This document shows positions 7,840 to 14,962 of a DNA stretch of 34,089 bases, piece after piece; within the stretch, counting starts at the first letter, position 1; each line of letters begins with the position of its first letter. Made by a program: the position numbers and the translations under genes. Below the pieces are notes generated by a model. That model had not been told where the DNA came from, ran no database searches, and was given only the letters and a program-made list of their open reading frames with translations. The stretch lies in contig DUDF01000031.1 of NCBI GenBank assembly GCA_012959435.1, positions 1 through 34,089 on the forward strand, read 5' to 3'. Origin of the DNA: Candidatus Poseidoniales archaeon (lineage in GTDB: Archaea; Thermoplasmatota; Poseidoniia; Poseidoniales; Thalassarchaeaceae).

Positions 7840-9009
7840 ATGACTCTTAGCCAAGATGGAAATTTTGTTTGGGATGGCACAAAATGGATTCCTGTTCAAC
7901 AGAACTTCCCACAGCATCAGCAACAGATTTCACCGGCAATACCTCTGCATCCATCTTACTCACAACAAAACATAGTGTACGTCCAATCACATCGAAAAAG
8001 CAACAAATTTTGGCTTCTATTAGGCGGGGGTATATTTGCAATTCTAGTTGTAATCCTTCTATTACTTGGAGCCATTATTTGGGCACTTTTACCACCTCCA
8101 GAATTTGGACATAGATTAGATGTTTCGCACTCAACCTTCGAAGATTTAGGTGCAAACAAAGAACCATACTTGGTCAATGAAGGATATCCTGACTTCTCAA
8201 CAACCGTTGCTATCAGTAACTTTGGTAGTGGTGTTATCATTGGTGACCGTTGGGTATTAACTGCTGGCCACGTGGTACTCGACGAAGAGTATGGGGAGGA
8301 GCAGCCCGGTGCATGGGTCGTATTTGTTGGTTCGGATTATGAGAATCCTGATGCAACTTATGATGTCAAGGCAATCCATGTTCACCCTGGCTGGCGTGCT
8401 GATAATTCAAACGATGGATTGGAGTATGGGGTCGATATTGCACTAATTGAATTGACTTCATCTATTCAAGGGGTAACTCCAGCACCTTGGGCAAACTCTA
8501 CGGAATTAGATGACCAATTTCTCGATTCTTTAATTTACAGTTCAGGATTTGGTGATTATGGGGACGTAATTGATGACGGCTCTGGAGATTACTATTCTCA
8601 ACGCAGAGCATGGAAAAATACACTTGATAGACTCTCTGATGACATTGACCCTCCAAAAAAATACTCGGGTGATGATGTATGGCAAGGAGGTTGGGTCGTA
8701 TATGACTTTGACAGCCCAGAAGGGGATTACAACTCACTTGCCAAAGGTGAAAATTCAGATGGAATGTTTTCATATGTTGGTGTTGGGAACAGTAGTTCAG
8801 TCGCACTAGACCTAGAAGGAACATCAGTGCCAGGGGATTCGGGAGGCCCGACATATCTGAAAATAAACGGTGAATGGACCGTCATAGGATTAACTAGCCA
8901 TGGATCTACTGACGGTTACTACGGAGACCTAGCTCTGAATACCAGGGTTTCAAGCCATGCAGATTGGATCTGCTCAATCACTGGTAACGCACTAACTGGT
9001 TGTGAATAA
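7840..9009 (+). CDS. Membrane-anchored trypsin-like serine protease
   Basis: The 389-aa protein starts with a short motif DGNFVWDGTKWIPV (6-19) that resembles the DUF2510-type W-DG-x-W element. A Gln-rich linker, a transmembrane helix (about 57-82) and a chymotrypsin-fold domain outside the membrane follow. The triad is His144 in LTAGHVV, Asp199 in GVDIALIEL and Ser334 in VPGDSGGPTY. Two cysteines near the end (377, 388) could form a disulfide. An acidic insert rich in Asp, Gly and Tyr (about 238-310) lies between the Asp and Ser motifs and may bind calcium or shape the substrate cleft. S1 specificity cannot be assigned safely. It begins 3 bp after the parvulin gene. Confidence 0.9.
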   Translation: MTLSQDGNFVWDGTKWIPVQQNFPQHQQQISPAIPLHPSYSQQNIVYVQSHRKSNKFWLLLGGGIFAILVVILLLLGAIIWALLPPPEFGHRLDVSHSTFEDLGANKEPYLVNEGYPDFSTTVAISNFGSGVIIGDRWVLTAGHVVLDEEYGEEQPGAWVVFVGSDYENPDATYDVKAIHVHPGWRADNSNDGLEYGVDIALIELTSSIQGVTPAPWANSTELDDQFLDSLIYSSGFGDYGDVIDDGSGDYYSQRRAWKNTLDRLSDDIDPPKKYSGDDVWQGGWVVYDFDSPEGDYNSLAKGENSDGMFSYVGVGNSSSVALDLEGTSVPGDSGGPTYLKINGEWTVIGLTSHGSTDGYYGDLALNTRVSSHADWICSITGNALTGCE

Positions 9010-9031
9010 TGATAAACATTGAGGAAATCAA

Positions 9032-9337
9032 ATGGCAACAGAAATCCTTACCGATGACACTTGGCCAGAATTCATCGCTCAACGAGATGCAGTTCTCATA
9101 CTCACGCGGAACAGTTGTGAAAACTGTGAGCCTTTTGTTGAAACATTAGCAAAAAATGACTTCCCTGTAGCAAAGATAGTACTCGATAGTCCTGGTAATG
9201 TGGGATTCAAGACTGCTTTCCCCCAAATTTCCTCACAAGCAAGTGTGTTACCCTTCTCAATCCTTTTTTCACGTGGCGAATGGCTTGACTCAGTAATGGG
9301 TGCTCGAGTTGGTGCGGTTCTTGAATGGTTCAAGTGA
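9032..9337 (+). CDS. Thioredoxin-fold protein with CENC motif
   Basis: This is a 101-aa thioredoxin-like protein with the redox motif C29-E-N-C32 after a first strand VLILTRNS, and a likely cis-proline at 74 (SVLPFSILF). The canonical CGPC is replaced by CENC, so the reduction potential and partners may differ. No signal peptide is visible, so it should act in the cytosol. The ATG follows GAGGAAATCAA, a good Shine-Dalgarno sequence. It is 22 bp after the trypsin-like protease. Its place after secreted enzymes might point to disulfide handling, but it could equally be a general reductase. The call as thioredoxin fold rests on the motif and the strand pattern. Confidence 0.75.
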   Translation: MATEILTDDTWPEFIAQRDAVLILTRNSCENCEPFVETLAKNDFPVAKIVLDSPGNVGFKTAFPQISSQASVLPFSILFSRGEWLDSVMGARVGAVLEWFK

Positions 9338-9375
9338 TTAGCAACAAATTTGACGCCACCTTCATGGAGTAGTGC

Positions 9376-9391
9376 TCGCACCGATGTGCGA
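9376..9391 (+). promoter_or_regulatory. Palindrome touching the start codon of the 9391 gene
   Basis: TCGCAC, a 4-nt centre CGAT, then GTGCGA form a perfect 6-bp inverted repeat. Its last base is the A of the start codon at 9391. As RNA it would be a hairpin abutting the start codon; as DNA it is an operator-like palindrome. An AT-rich AAATTTG at 9346-9352 lies about 42 bp before the ATG and could be a TATA element. The gap before this gene (53 bp) has no clear Shine-Dalgarno sequence. Confidence 0.45.
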
Positions 9392-9909
9392 TGAGTGACC
9401 TGAAACAGGTGTTCATGCCAACCGTAGTCAATGTTGATGAGGTCCCAACCCCACTAGGAGTGACTTCCAAAGAAAGTGATGCTTGGGATGTACTACGTGC
9501 CTTCTTTGCCCGTGCTGAAAATACTGAATTTATTGAGGCTTATGTCGAGGTTTGGGAAATTGACTATGTTGGTGAAGACCCTAATACAGAGTTAGGAAGA
9601 ATGCGGCGTCGGCCATGCCCAATTTGTGAACGCTCATCCTTTTGGGAAGAATTGGGTGAAGTAAATTACAAGGGGATTCGAGAAGGGACAAATGGACGTT
9701 GTCACCGGCCAGAATGTTCTGCTTGGGTTGATGAAAATAATGTTGAAGAAGGCAGATGGGATTGTGGCTGGCCTGCGGCTCAATGGACAAAACGAGTTGA
9801 GAGTTACAATCTTGGTATACGTGGCTTAGTTGAGATGCGGGGCGCAGTGACTGCATCGGGACGAAAACGCCATTCAACAATGAGTGGCAAACTAATGGAA
9901 GATCTTTGA
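9391..9909 (+). CDS. Uncharacterised protein with a cysteine cluster (putative zinc site)
   Basis: I do not recognise this 172-aa protein. It has Cys76 and Cys79 in RPCPICE, Cys104 and Cys109 in CHRPEC, and Cys125 in WDCGW, which looks like a single zinc-ribbon-like site with a 24-residue loop. The first 70 residues are acidic with an amphipathic SDAWDVLRAFFARAE segment; the tail is basic (SGRKRHSTMSGK). There is no signal peptide or transmembrane segment. The start ATG is fused to a perfect palindrome. It is the last gene of the forward run and stops one base before the end of argS on the other strand, so its terminator must lie inside argS or overlap it. A nucleic-acid- or protein-binding role is a guess. 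Confidence 0.7.
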   Translation: MSDLKQVFMPTVVNVDEVPTPLGVTSKESDAWDVLRAFFARAENTEFIEAYVEVWEIDYVGEDPNTELGRMRRRPCPICERSSFWEELGEVNYKGIREGTNGRCHRPECSAWVDENNVEEGRWDCGWPAAQWTKRVESYNLGIRGLVEMRGAVTASGRKRHSTMSGKLMEDL

Positions 9910-9910
9910 A

Positions 9911-11704
9911 TCACATTGATTCAATTGCAATAATACCCATACCTGAGCATCCAGCTGAAAGCAGGATTCTAGCAACTTCTGACAGTAACAAATTTTGACT
10001 ATTGACTTCGCCTTCTACCAAAACGTGATTGTCGCGGTAAAATCGATTATATTCTGTTGCTAGAGATAGCAGATAGGAACAGAATAGATTTGGTCGCTGA
10101 CTTATGATTGACGAATCTAGCGCCTCACTGAATGTCGCAATTCTCTTCACCAATGTAGAGGCCGAATCTGAAAGATTCGCCCAGTTGCCACTTGCAACCT
10201 CGTTTGCTACAAGTGATTCCACATCATGGCCTTGAGCAGTTATTTTACGACTTATTGAACAAGCCCTAGCATGGCTGTACATGATGAAGGGGGCAGAATC
10301 TGAGTCAAAACTGAGGGCATCTTCCCAACGGAAATTTATCCCTTTTTCCGGAGAAACTCGGATGATATTGTAACGTACAGCAGAGAGACCAACAGCCTCG
10401 CCAATCGCGGCCAATTCTTCAGCACTGAGATCGTCTCTCATTTCTTCAACAATCGCTGTTGCTCTAGCACAGGCTTCGTCCAATAAATCGTCCATGTAGA
10501 CAACATTCCCTCTACGTGTACTCATTTTACCGTCTGGTAATTTTGTAAATGCATAGAACACAACTTCAGGATTACGAATATCTAACTCATCAAGAGCAAT
10601 CCCAACCTGCTTAGATTGCAAACGATGGTCTTCACCAAGGATATTCATAAGCCGCTGTGCTTCAGTCCACTTCCATTGATGATAAGCGATATCTCTAGTC
10701 GCATACAGTGAAGAACCATCGCCTCTTTGATAGAAGAATTTTGTTGATTTCCCCTGTACTCCTCTATTCTCAAGTTCTAGGTAATGTGCACCATTTTCTG
10801 CGGTCCCATGCAACTCGCTCTTTCCAAGTGTATCCATGATGACTTCCACTGAACCATCAACAATGAATCTCGATTCTTTGGTAAAGGAATCAAAACCAAT
10901 GCCTAGTCTATCTAAGGTTTCTAGCATTCCATCAAGCACTGGCTGGTAAGCCGATTCAAAAATTGCAAGAACTTCTGCATCTGCTTCTTCCGATGCTTGT
11001 ACTAACTTCGTAACACCCAATTCCACTTCTGGATCTACGGCTTTCAGTAAATTTGCTGCCTGATAGTAACGAACCCTTTGATGGTCTTCTTTATATGGAT
11101 GGCTTGGTGCTTCATCCATATCTTCTGCAGCCAAGATTTCGCTTACTTTTTCATCATTTAAATTGGCAAGCGCCCAAGCCAAAATTCCAACCTGTTTACC
11201 CATGTCATCAACATAGTATTCTGCTCTAACATCATCACCTGCAAGACGGTGCATCCTAACAAAAGTATCTCCAAGTATTGCGTTTCTTGAACGACCAACA
11301 TGAAATGGGCCATTCGGATTAGCCGATGTGTGCTCAATTAGTAGAGATGAAGGAGGGCGGAAATATCCAACTGATTCAGGATGATTAAGAGTATCAGCCA
11401 TTATTTGGGTTGCTAACCATTCTACGTCAACATAAAAATTACAAAACCCACCGTCACTTCCAACTTCACTGCATCCATCAATTGATGTCAGCACTGTGGC
11501 AACTCTTTGCGCTAAATCTGCAGCAATATCTTGAGGGGATTTTTTCATCGCCTTTGCTAAGGCAAAACAAGGTAATGCAAGATCACCCTGATTGGCATGA
11601 GGTGGTGCGGTAAGATTGGCTAAGGTGCCATCCGGGTTTTCATCACCCATTTCAGTTAGTGCATCCCAAACTGTGCCGCGAATTACTTCACTCAACTGAC
11701 GCAT
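9911..11704 (-). CDS. argS: Arginyl-tRNA synthetase
   Basis: This class I synthetase charges tRNA-Arg. The N-terminal Add-1 domain opens with QLSEVIRGTVWDAL. The HIGH-like motif is in NPNGPFHVGRSRN (residues 135-138, HVGR), and the KMSKS-like motif is KMSTR (393-397). An anticodon-binding DALR domain ends the protein. I place the start at the ATG at 11704 (597 aa). The reading frame extends to a TTG at 11749, but that would overlap aRF1 by 41 bases. The ATG comes four bases after the aRF1 stop and has GGAG 8 nt upstream, inside the last aRF1 codons. The two genes are thus translationally coupled. HVGR instead of HVGH is a small deviation in the ATP-binding motif. Confidence 0.95.
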   Translation of the reverse strand: MRQLSEVIRGTVWDALTEMGDENPDGTLANLTAPPHANQGDLALPCFALAKAMKKSPQDIAADLAQRVATVLTSIDGCSEVGSDGGFCNFYVDVEWLATQIMADTLNHPESVGYFRPPSSLLIEHTSANPNGPFHVGRSRNAILGDTFVRMHRLAGDDVRAEYYVDDMGKQVGILAWALANLNDEKVSEILAAEDMDEAPSHPYKEDHQRVRYYQAANLLKAVDPEVELGVTKLVQASEEADAEVLAIFESAYQPVLDGMLETLDRLGIGFDSFTKESRFIVDGSVEVIMDTLGKSELHGTAENGAHYLELENRGVQGKSTKFFYQRGDGSSLYATRDIAYHQWKWTEAQRLMNILGEDHRLQSKQVGIALDELDIRNPEVVFYAFTKLPDGKMSTRRGNVVYMDDLLDEACARATAIVEEMRDDLSAEELAAIGEAVGLSAVRYNIIRVSPEKGINFRWEDALSFDSDSAPFIMYSHARACSISRKITAQGHDVESLVANEVASGNWANLSDSASTLVKRIATFSEALDSSIISQRPNLFCSYLLSLATEYNRFYRDNHVLVEGEVNSQNLLLSEVARILLSAGCSGMGIIAIESM

Positions 11705-11708
11705 CTCA

Positions 11709-12962
11709 TCAACTCCATGACCAGCGTAAAATTGCTGCCATTCCTCCAAACGCTGTCATCAAGGTCATACCCTCTTCTGAATCAGTTGAAATCAACTTCA
11801 CTTTAGCTGCTGATTGCCCTGCAAGTTCCGTCAATTCATCTAACAAATCAGTTTCCTTATCAGAATCTTCCCTTACTTGGTCTGCATTTGCATGACAATC
11901 AGGGCAATCTGGGATTTCAGGCATTTTGTCAACAGTAATCGACCATTCATGTTTGCACTGACGACAGTTGAAAAAGATGGTTTTCTTTCTCAAGGCTTCT
12001 GAAAGCAATAGCGTATTAACGGCTCCTTGATCAAGAGCGGAGCGTATCATCATCTCACCGTATGTTGCTTTGGGATGGGCCTGCATAATCTCTTTGAGAA
12101 AATTGTCAACCAATGTTCTCTCTTCTTCCAAAGCGATTTGGTCCATCAAATCTCCAGCATTCTGAACTAATTCACGAAGGCCGCTTTCATTCGAATAACC
12201 TACATCAAACAAAGGCTTCTTGACAATTTTTTGAATTTCGTGGTGGAGATATCCGTTGTTAATTACGAAATCCTTAGTCGCCCCAGGGCCACCTACAATC
12301 ACACCTTTGAGGTCTGGGAGCATTGGTAACCAGTATTCACAAGCACGTTCTGTGACCTTTTTGAAAAACTTGTCAGCGGCCTCTTCAATCAACCTCTCGA
12401 ACCGCTGTTGAGACTGCCCACCTTGTCTGTGTTTACTTGGCACAAGGCTGGTGATGTGTTTCTTTACAAACACAGTACTTCCAGTTGCTACTCCATATGC
12501 ACCCTCTCCACGGTCAATTACTAACAAACCGTAAGCAGTACGATTGATGAGCATCTCTTCAAGTTGAGATGTTTCAAAAGTGCTATCACAGCGATATCTG
12601 AAAGAAGTGAATGGTTCTGGTGGGTCGTCAATAACTATTGTTGTCATGCGTGATTTATTGTTACCAACGATGACATGCCCAGTAAATACGGCAATTCCTT
12701 TTTCACCAGCATTGCGGCGATTAGCTAATGCTGCAGATGCAGATTCAATCGCATCGATGACGTGCTTCCTCGTCAAATTTGATTTGATGTTGCGTGCTTG
12801 CCCTGATTCATTGGCTAGTTGATGGCGGACATCAGCAACTTGACGCTCTGGTGGAATTATGACTGACACGAGTTCAGTTCCCATCCCCTTGAGGCCCATC
12901 AAATCTTCGAGAACACGCTTCAGCCGAAGTTTGGCTGCTTGTTTCTCGGAATCGTCTGCCAT
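11709..12962 (-). CDS. prf1: Archaeal peptide chain release factor aRF1
   Basis: aRF1 recognises all three stop codons and triggers peptide release in archaea. The 417-aa protein has the stop-codon-reading NIKS (58-61) and YxCxxxF (YRCDSTF, 123-129) motifs, the universal GGQ in KHRQGGQSQQRF (181-183), and a C-terminal minidomain with paired cysteines (CRQC and CPDC) that likely binds zinc. NIKS, GGQ and YxCxxxF together separate it from Pelota, which lacks GGQ. The start is the ATG at 12962, not the GTG at 12971, because AGGTGG lies 5 nt upstream. That Shine-Dalgarno sequence is buried in a perfect 8-bp hairpin. It is first in a two-gene unit with argS and is divergent from pyrH. Confidence 0.96.
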   Translation of the reverse strand: MADDSEKQAAKLRLKRVLEDLMGLKGMGTELVSVIIPPERQVADVRHQLANESGQARNIKSNLTRKHVIDAIESASAALANRRNAGEKGIAVFTGHVIVGNNKSRMTTIVIDDPPEPFTSFRYRCDSTFETSQLEEMLINRTAYGLLVIDRGEGAYGVATGSTVFVKKHITSLVPSKHRQGGQSQQRFERLIEEAADKFFKKVTERACEYWLPMLPDLKGVIVGGPGATKDFVINNGYLHHEIQKIVKKPLFDVGYSNESGLRELVQNAGDLMDQIALEEERTLVDNFLKEIMQAHPKATYGEMMIRSALDQGAVNTLLLSEALRKKTIFFNCRQCKHEWSITVDKMPEIPDCPDCHANADQVREDSDKETDLLDELTELAGQSAAKVKLISTDSEEGMTLMTAFGGMAAILRWSWS

Positions 12963-12963
12963 C

Positions 12964-12982
12964 AGAACCACCTTGTGGTTCT
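12964..12982 (-). promoter_or_regulatory. Perfect hairpin covering the aRF1 ribosome-binding site
   Basis: On the minus strand the sequence is AGAACCAC, a 3-nt loop AAG, then GTGGTTCT, one base before the ATG. The 8-bp stem is perfect. The likely Shine-Dalgarno AAGGTGG lies in the loop and 3' arm, so a folded leader would hide it. If the transcript starts inside the repeat, it would instead act as a DNA operator around the transcription start. Confidence 0.55.
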
Positions 12983-13086
12983 AGGCGATTGCCAGCGGGT
13001 TATCAATCCTTCATGCAGTCCGCTACTGCTTTCCGCATCTTCAAAGGGTTTTATTTCGAAAATATAGCGGGCGGGCTTATCAATTG

Positions 13087-13099
13087 GCGGCGCTGCCGC
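13087..13099 (+). promoter_or_regulatory. Short GC-rich hairpin before pyrH
   Basis: GCGGC, loop GCT, GCCGC form a perfect 5-bp stem ending 7 nt before the pyrH ATG, between the likely TATA element and the start codon. It is short enough to arise by chance, but it matches the layout seen before folP and aRF1. Confidence 0.3.
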
Positions 13100-13106
13100 T
13101 AGCGTA

Positions 13107-13817
13107 ATGAGCGAAGTCGTCATTGTCGCTCTTGGTGGTAGTCTGATGTATGGTAATGGCGACATTGACCAACAATGGATTGATGCTGCTAGTACGATTA
13201 TTGCTCGGACAGCGTCTACAGGAACCAAGGTTGGTGTTGTAATTGGTGGCGGTCATTTAGCTCGCAAAAATATTGCTGCTGCACGTAAGTCAGGAGTAAC
13301 TGACACATTTGATCTTGACTTAGTTGGCATTGCTGCAACTCGTTACAACGCTACGGCATTCACAGCAGCACTGAAATCAGCAGGCGTAGATGTTTCAGAG
13401 AATGTCCCAGAAACAACTGCTGATGCAACCGAATATTTACAAAATCATTCAGTGATTGTGATGGGTGGAACAATACCAGGCCACACTACAGATGCTGTTT
13501 CAATCAATCTTGCAGTTGAGAGCGGGGCTAAACGATGTACAATAGCGACCAATGTTGACTTTGTCTACGACAAAGCCCCACAAACTAATCCCGATGCAAT
13601 CCCCTTTGAGGAGATGACATTAGCTGAATTGCAATCAATTGTGGGGCCACCCGAACATCATGGTGCTGGACCTAATGTAGTAATCGATCCAATAGGGGTT
13701 CAAATTGCTATAGACAACAGTATAGAACTAGCATTACTTAATGGACGGGAGTTGGGGAGACTAGCGAAATGCCTAGCCGGAGAAACCTTCCGTGGGACAA
13801 TCATCGGGGTGAATTAA
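13107..13817 (+). CDS. pyrH: UMP kinase, archaeal type
   Basis: PyrH phosphorylates UMP to UDP with ATP and belongs to the amino-acid-kinase fold. Visible motifs are the N-terminal VALGGSLM phosphate loop, VIGGGHLARKNI, the D-GIAATRYNA segment, GGTIPGHTTDAVSINLA (UMP and ATP contacts) and ATNVDFVYDKAP. The 236-aa length and the PGHTTDAV motif fit the archaeal subfamily rather than the bacterial one. No Shine-Dalgarno sequence precedes the ATG, which suits a leaderless transcript from the TTATCAAT element 27 bp upstream. The stop TAA overlaps the next start (TAATG). Isopentenyl phosphate kinase shares the fold but has a diagnostic His I do not see here. Confidence 0.93.
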   Translation: MSEVVIVALGGSLMYGNGDIDQQWIDAASTIIARTASTGTKVGVVIGGGHLARKNIAAARKSGVTDTFDLDLVGIAATRYNATAFTAALKSAGVDVSENVPETTADATEYLQNHSVIVMGGTIPGHTTDAVSINLAVESGAKRCTIATNVDFVYDKAPQTNPDAIPFEEMTLAELQSIVGPPEHHGAGPNVVIDPIGVQIAIDNSIELALLNGRELGRLAKCLAGETFRGTIIGVN

Positions 13818-14119
13818 TGGGACGAATGGAAGAGCGTTTGAAAAAGGCAATTGCTGATACTGCAAAGACAACAAAAAAGGTTGTAAAAAAAATTTCTGAC
13901 AACCCAAAAAATTCGAAGTACATTTCGCCGCATCGACATTGTGTGATTTGCCATACGCCTATTCCCCTAGACGCAGACCCGGCACACTGTGGAGACCAAC
14001 CTTGTTCGGAAAAGCATGCTAGGCAAGAAAAGTCTAGAAAACGGCTTAATTTGATGCTTTATTTATTCCCTGCAATTGCAATTATGTTGTTCTTATTTCC
14101 TTTTCTAACTGGATCCTAG
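13817..14119 (+). CDS. Small zinc-ribbon protein with C-terminal membrane helix (DUF2116-like)
   Basis: This 100-aa protein has a Lys-rich N-terminal helix (about 1-30), a zinc-ribbon-like centre with Cys42/Cys45 (HCVICHTPIP) and Cys58/Cys63, and one C-terminal transmembrane helix (about 79-97). That order fits a family of archaeal tail-anchored zinc-ribbon proteins (DUF2116). The frame is open upstream to 13769, but the ATG at 13817 overlaps the pyrH stop by one base and has GGGGTG 5 nt before it, so it is the start. Translation is therefore coupled to pyrH. The zinc domain should face the cytosol. Function is unknown. Confidence 0.82.
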   Translation: MGRMEERLKKAIADTAKTTKKVVKKISDNPKNSKYISPHRHCVICHTPIPLDADPAHCGDQPCSEKHARQEKSRKRLNLMLYLFPAIAIMLFLFPFLTGS

Positions 14120-14180
14120 AAATTTTAGCACGATATCTTATGCGATGGATTAATTCACCGAAACCCGCAGGTATAGTTTG

Positions 14181-14765
14181 ATGATGGTACGTATCATGTC
14201 GGCCCTGCCGATGATTACCGGCGTTTTATGCATCATTCTAGTACTGGTTGGTGCAATCGGTTACTCTTCGGATTCTAGTACAGTTGGGGTCCCAATCCCT
14301 CCTTGCGCCCCAGGTTCAGACGATAATTGTGAAATTGGAATGAACCAAGATAACCTCTCAATACCTCAACCATTCATGCTCCTTGACGTTTCAGTCTCAA
14401 TGAACTGGGACCATAGTGGAGAAGCGTGGATTGGAATTGTTGACGCAGATACAATTGACTGGGAAAAATGTAGTCCTGACGAACAAGGATTGACTGGATG
14501 CACTGCATCAGATTTTGACATCATAGCAGGCGGTCCTAATTCCGATACGGGATTAGAATGGAATTTAGACCCCGGGAATACACGATTTATCACAGGTGGG
14601 CGTGCTGGCACTATTTCGCTTGACACAAACATAGTGACATATTCGTATAGCGCTGGCATGGCTCTTTTCCCAATGCTCATCCTAAGTGTGGTAGGTGTAG
14701 TATTGTGCCTTGCAGGAGTGCAAATGGCCTTCCCTCTAAAGTTCATAAAACGTGACAACGATTAG
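14181..14765 (+). CDS. Uncharacterised membrane protein with two transmembrane helices
   Basis: I do not recognise this 194-aa protein. It has an N-terminal hydrophobic helix (about 7-28), an acidic external-type domain rich in Asp, Trp and Cys (for example PPCAPGSDDNCEIG and CSPDEQGLTGC), and a second hydrophobic helix near the C-terminus (MLILSVVGVVLCLAGVQMAF) with a short basic tail. Four cysteines in the loop could make two disulfides. TTG 14178, ATG 14181 and ATG 14184 are alternative starts. I prefer 14181, which has AGGT 8 nt upstream in CCCGCAGGTAT. The same 11-mer precedes dut. It lies between two small zinc-ribbon genes. Confidence 0.72.
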   Translation: MMVRIMSALPMITGVLCIILVLVGAIGYSSDSSTVGVPIPPCAPGSDDNCEIGMNQDNLSIPQPFMLLDVSVSMNWDHSGEAWIGIVDADTIDWEKCSPDEQGLTGCTASDFDIIAGGPNSDTGLEWNLDPGNTRFITGGRAGTISLDTNIVTYSYSAGMALFPMLILSVVGVVLCLAGVQMAFPLKFIKRDND

Positions 14766-14814
14766 TCGGACCGTTGAAGAACCCTATGCTACTCGGAAGG
14801 TGTGAGGATTGGTC

Positions 14815-14934
14815 ATGCCGGGTTTCAAGTGTCAGGGTTGCGGGGTTGCAATTGCTATTGAAGGACTGGAAAGAAGTCAATATGGGCACAAAATTTACTG
14901 TACCCGATGTGGGCATGTATCACCAACCAATTGA
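14815..14934 (+). CDS. 39-aa zinc-ribbon microprotein
   Basis: This short frame encodes 39 residues with two CxxC knuckles: Cys6-Q-G-Cys9 and Cys29-T-R-Cys32, the second followed by GH. That is a minimal zinc ribbon with a 19-residue loop. A Shine-Dalgarno sequence (GAGG) lies 7 nt before the ATG, and the frame fills the gap between 14765 and the end of the NOG1-like gene. A longer overlapping frame at 14774-14974 has no recognisable domain and is less likely. Similar tiny zinc ribbons occur in archaeal transcription and translation proteins, but a function cannot be assigned. Confidence 0.65.
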   Translation: MPGFKCQGCGVAIAIEGLERSQYGHKIYCTRCGHVSPTN

Positions 14935-14962
14935 TTCAATTTGTTGCGGTCATTTCTTTGAT

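Larger units (their letters stand above)
12963..13106. promoter_or_regulatory. Divergent promoter region of aRF1 and pyrH, with a direct repeat
   Basis: This 144-bp gap holds both promoters. GCGGGTTATCAAT (12995-13007) and GCGGGCTTATCAAT (13071-13084) are near-identical direct repeats. The second places TTATCAAT about 27 bp before the pyrH ATG, the usual TATA distance for a leaderless archaeal transcript. An alternative TATA-like AATATA is at 13061-13066. On the minus strand, TTGATAAC lies about 41 bp before the aRF1 ATG. Each gene also has a start-proximal palindrome, listed separately. Promoter positions are read by eye. Confidence 0.5.

Noticed and set aside
11705-11749. TTG-initiated extension of ArgRS overlapping aRF1
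   Set aside because: The ATG at 11704 has GGAG at good spacing and sits four bases after the aRF1 stop; the extension begins with TTG and adds non-conserved residues.
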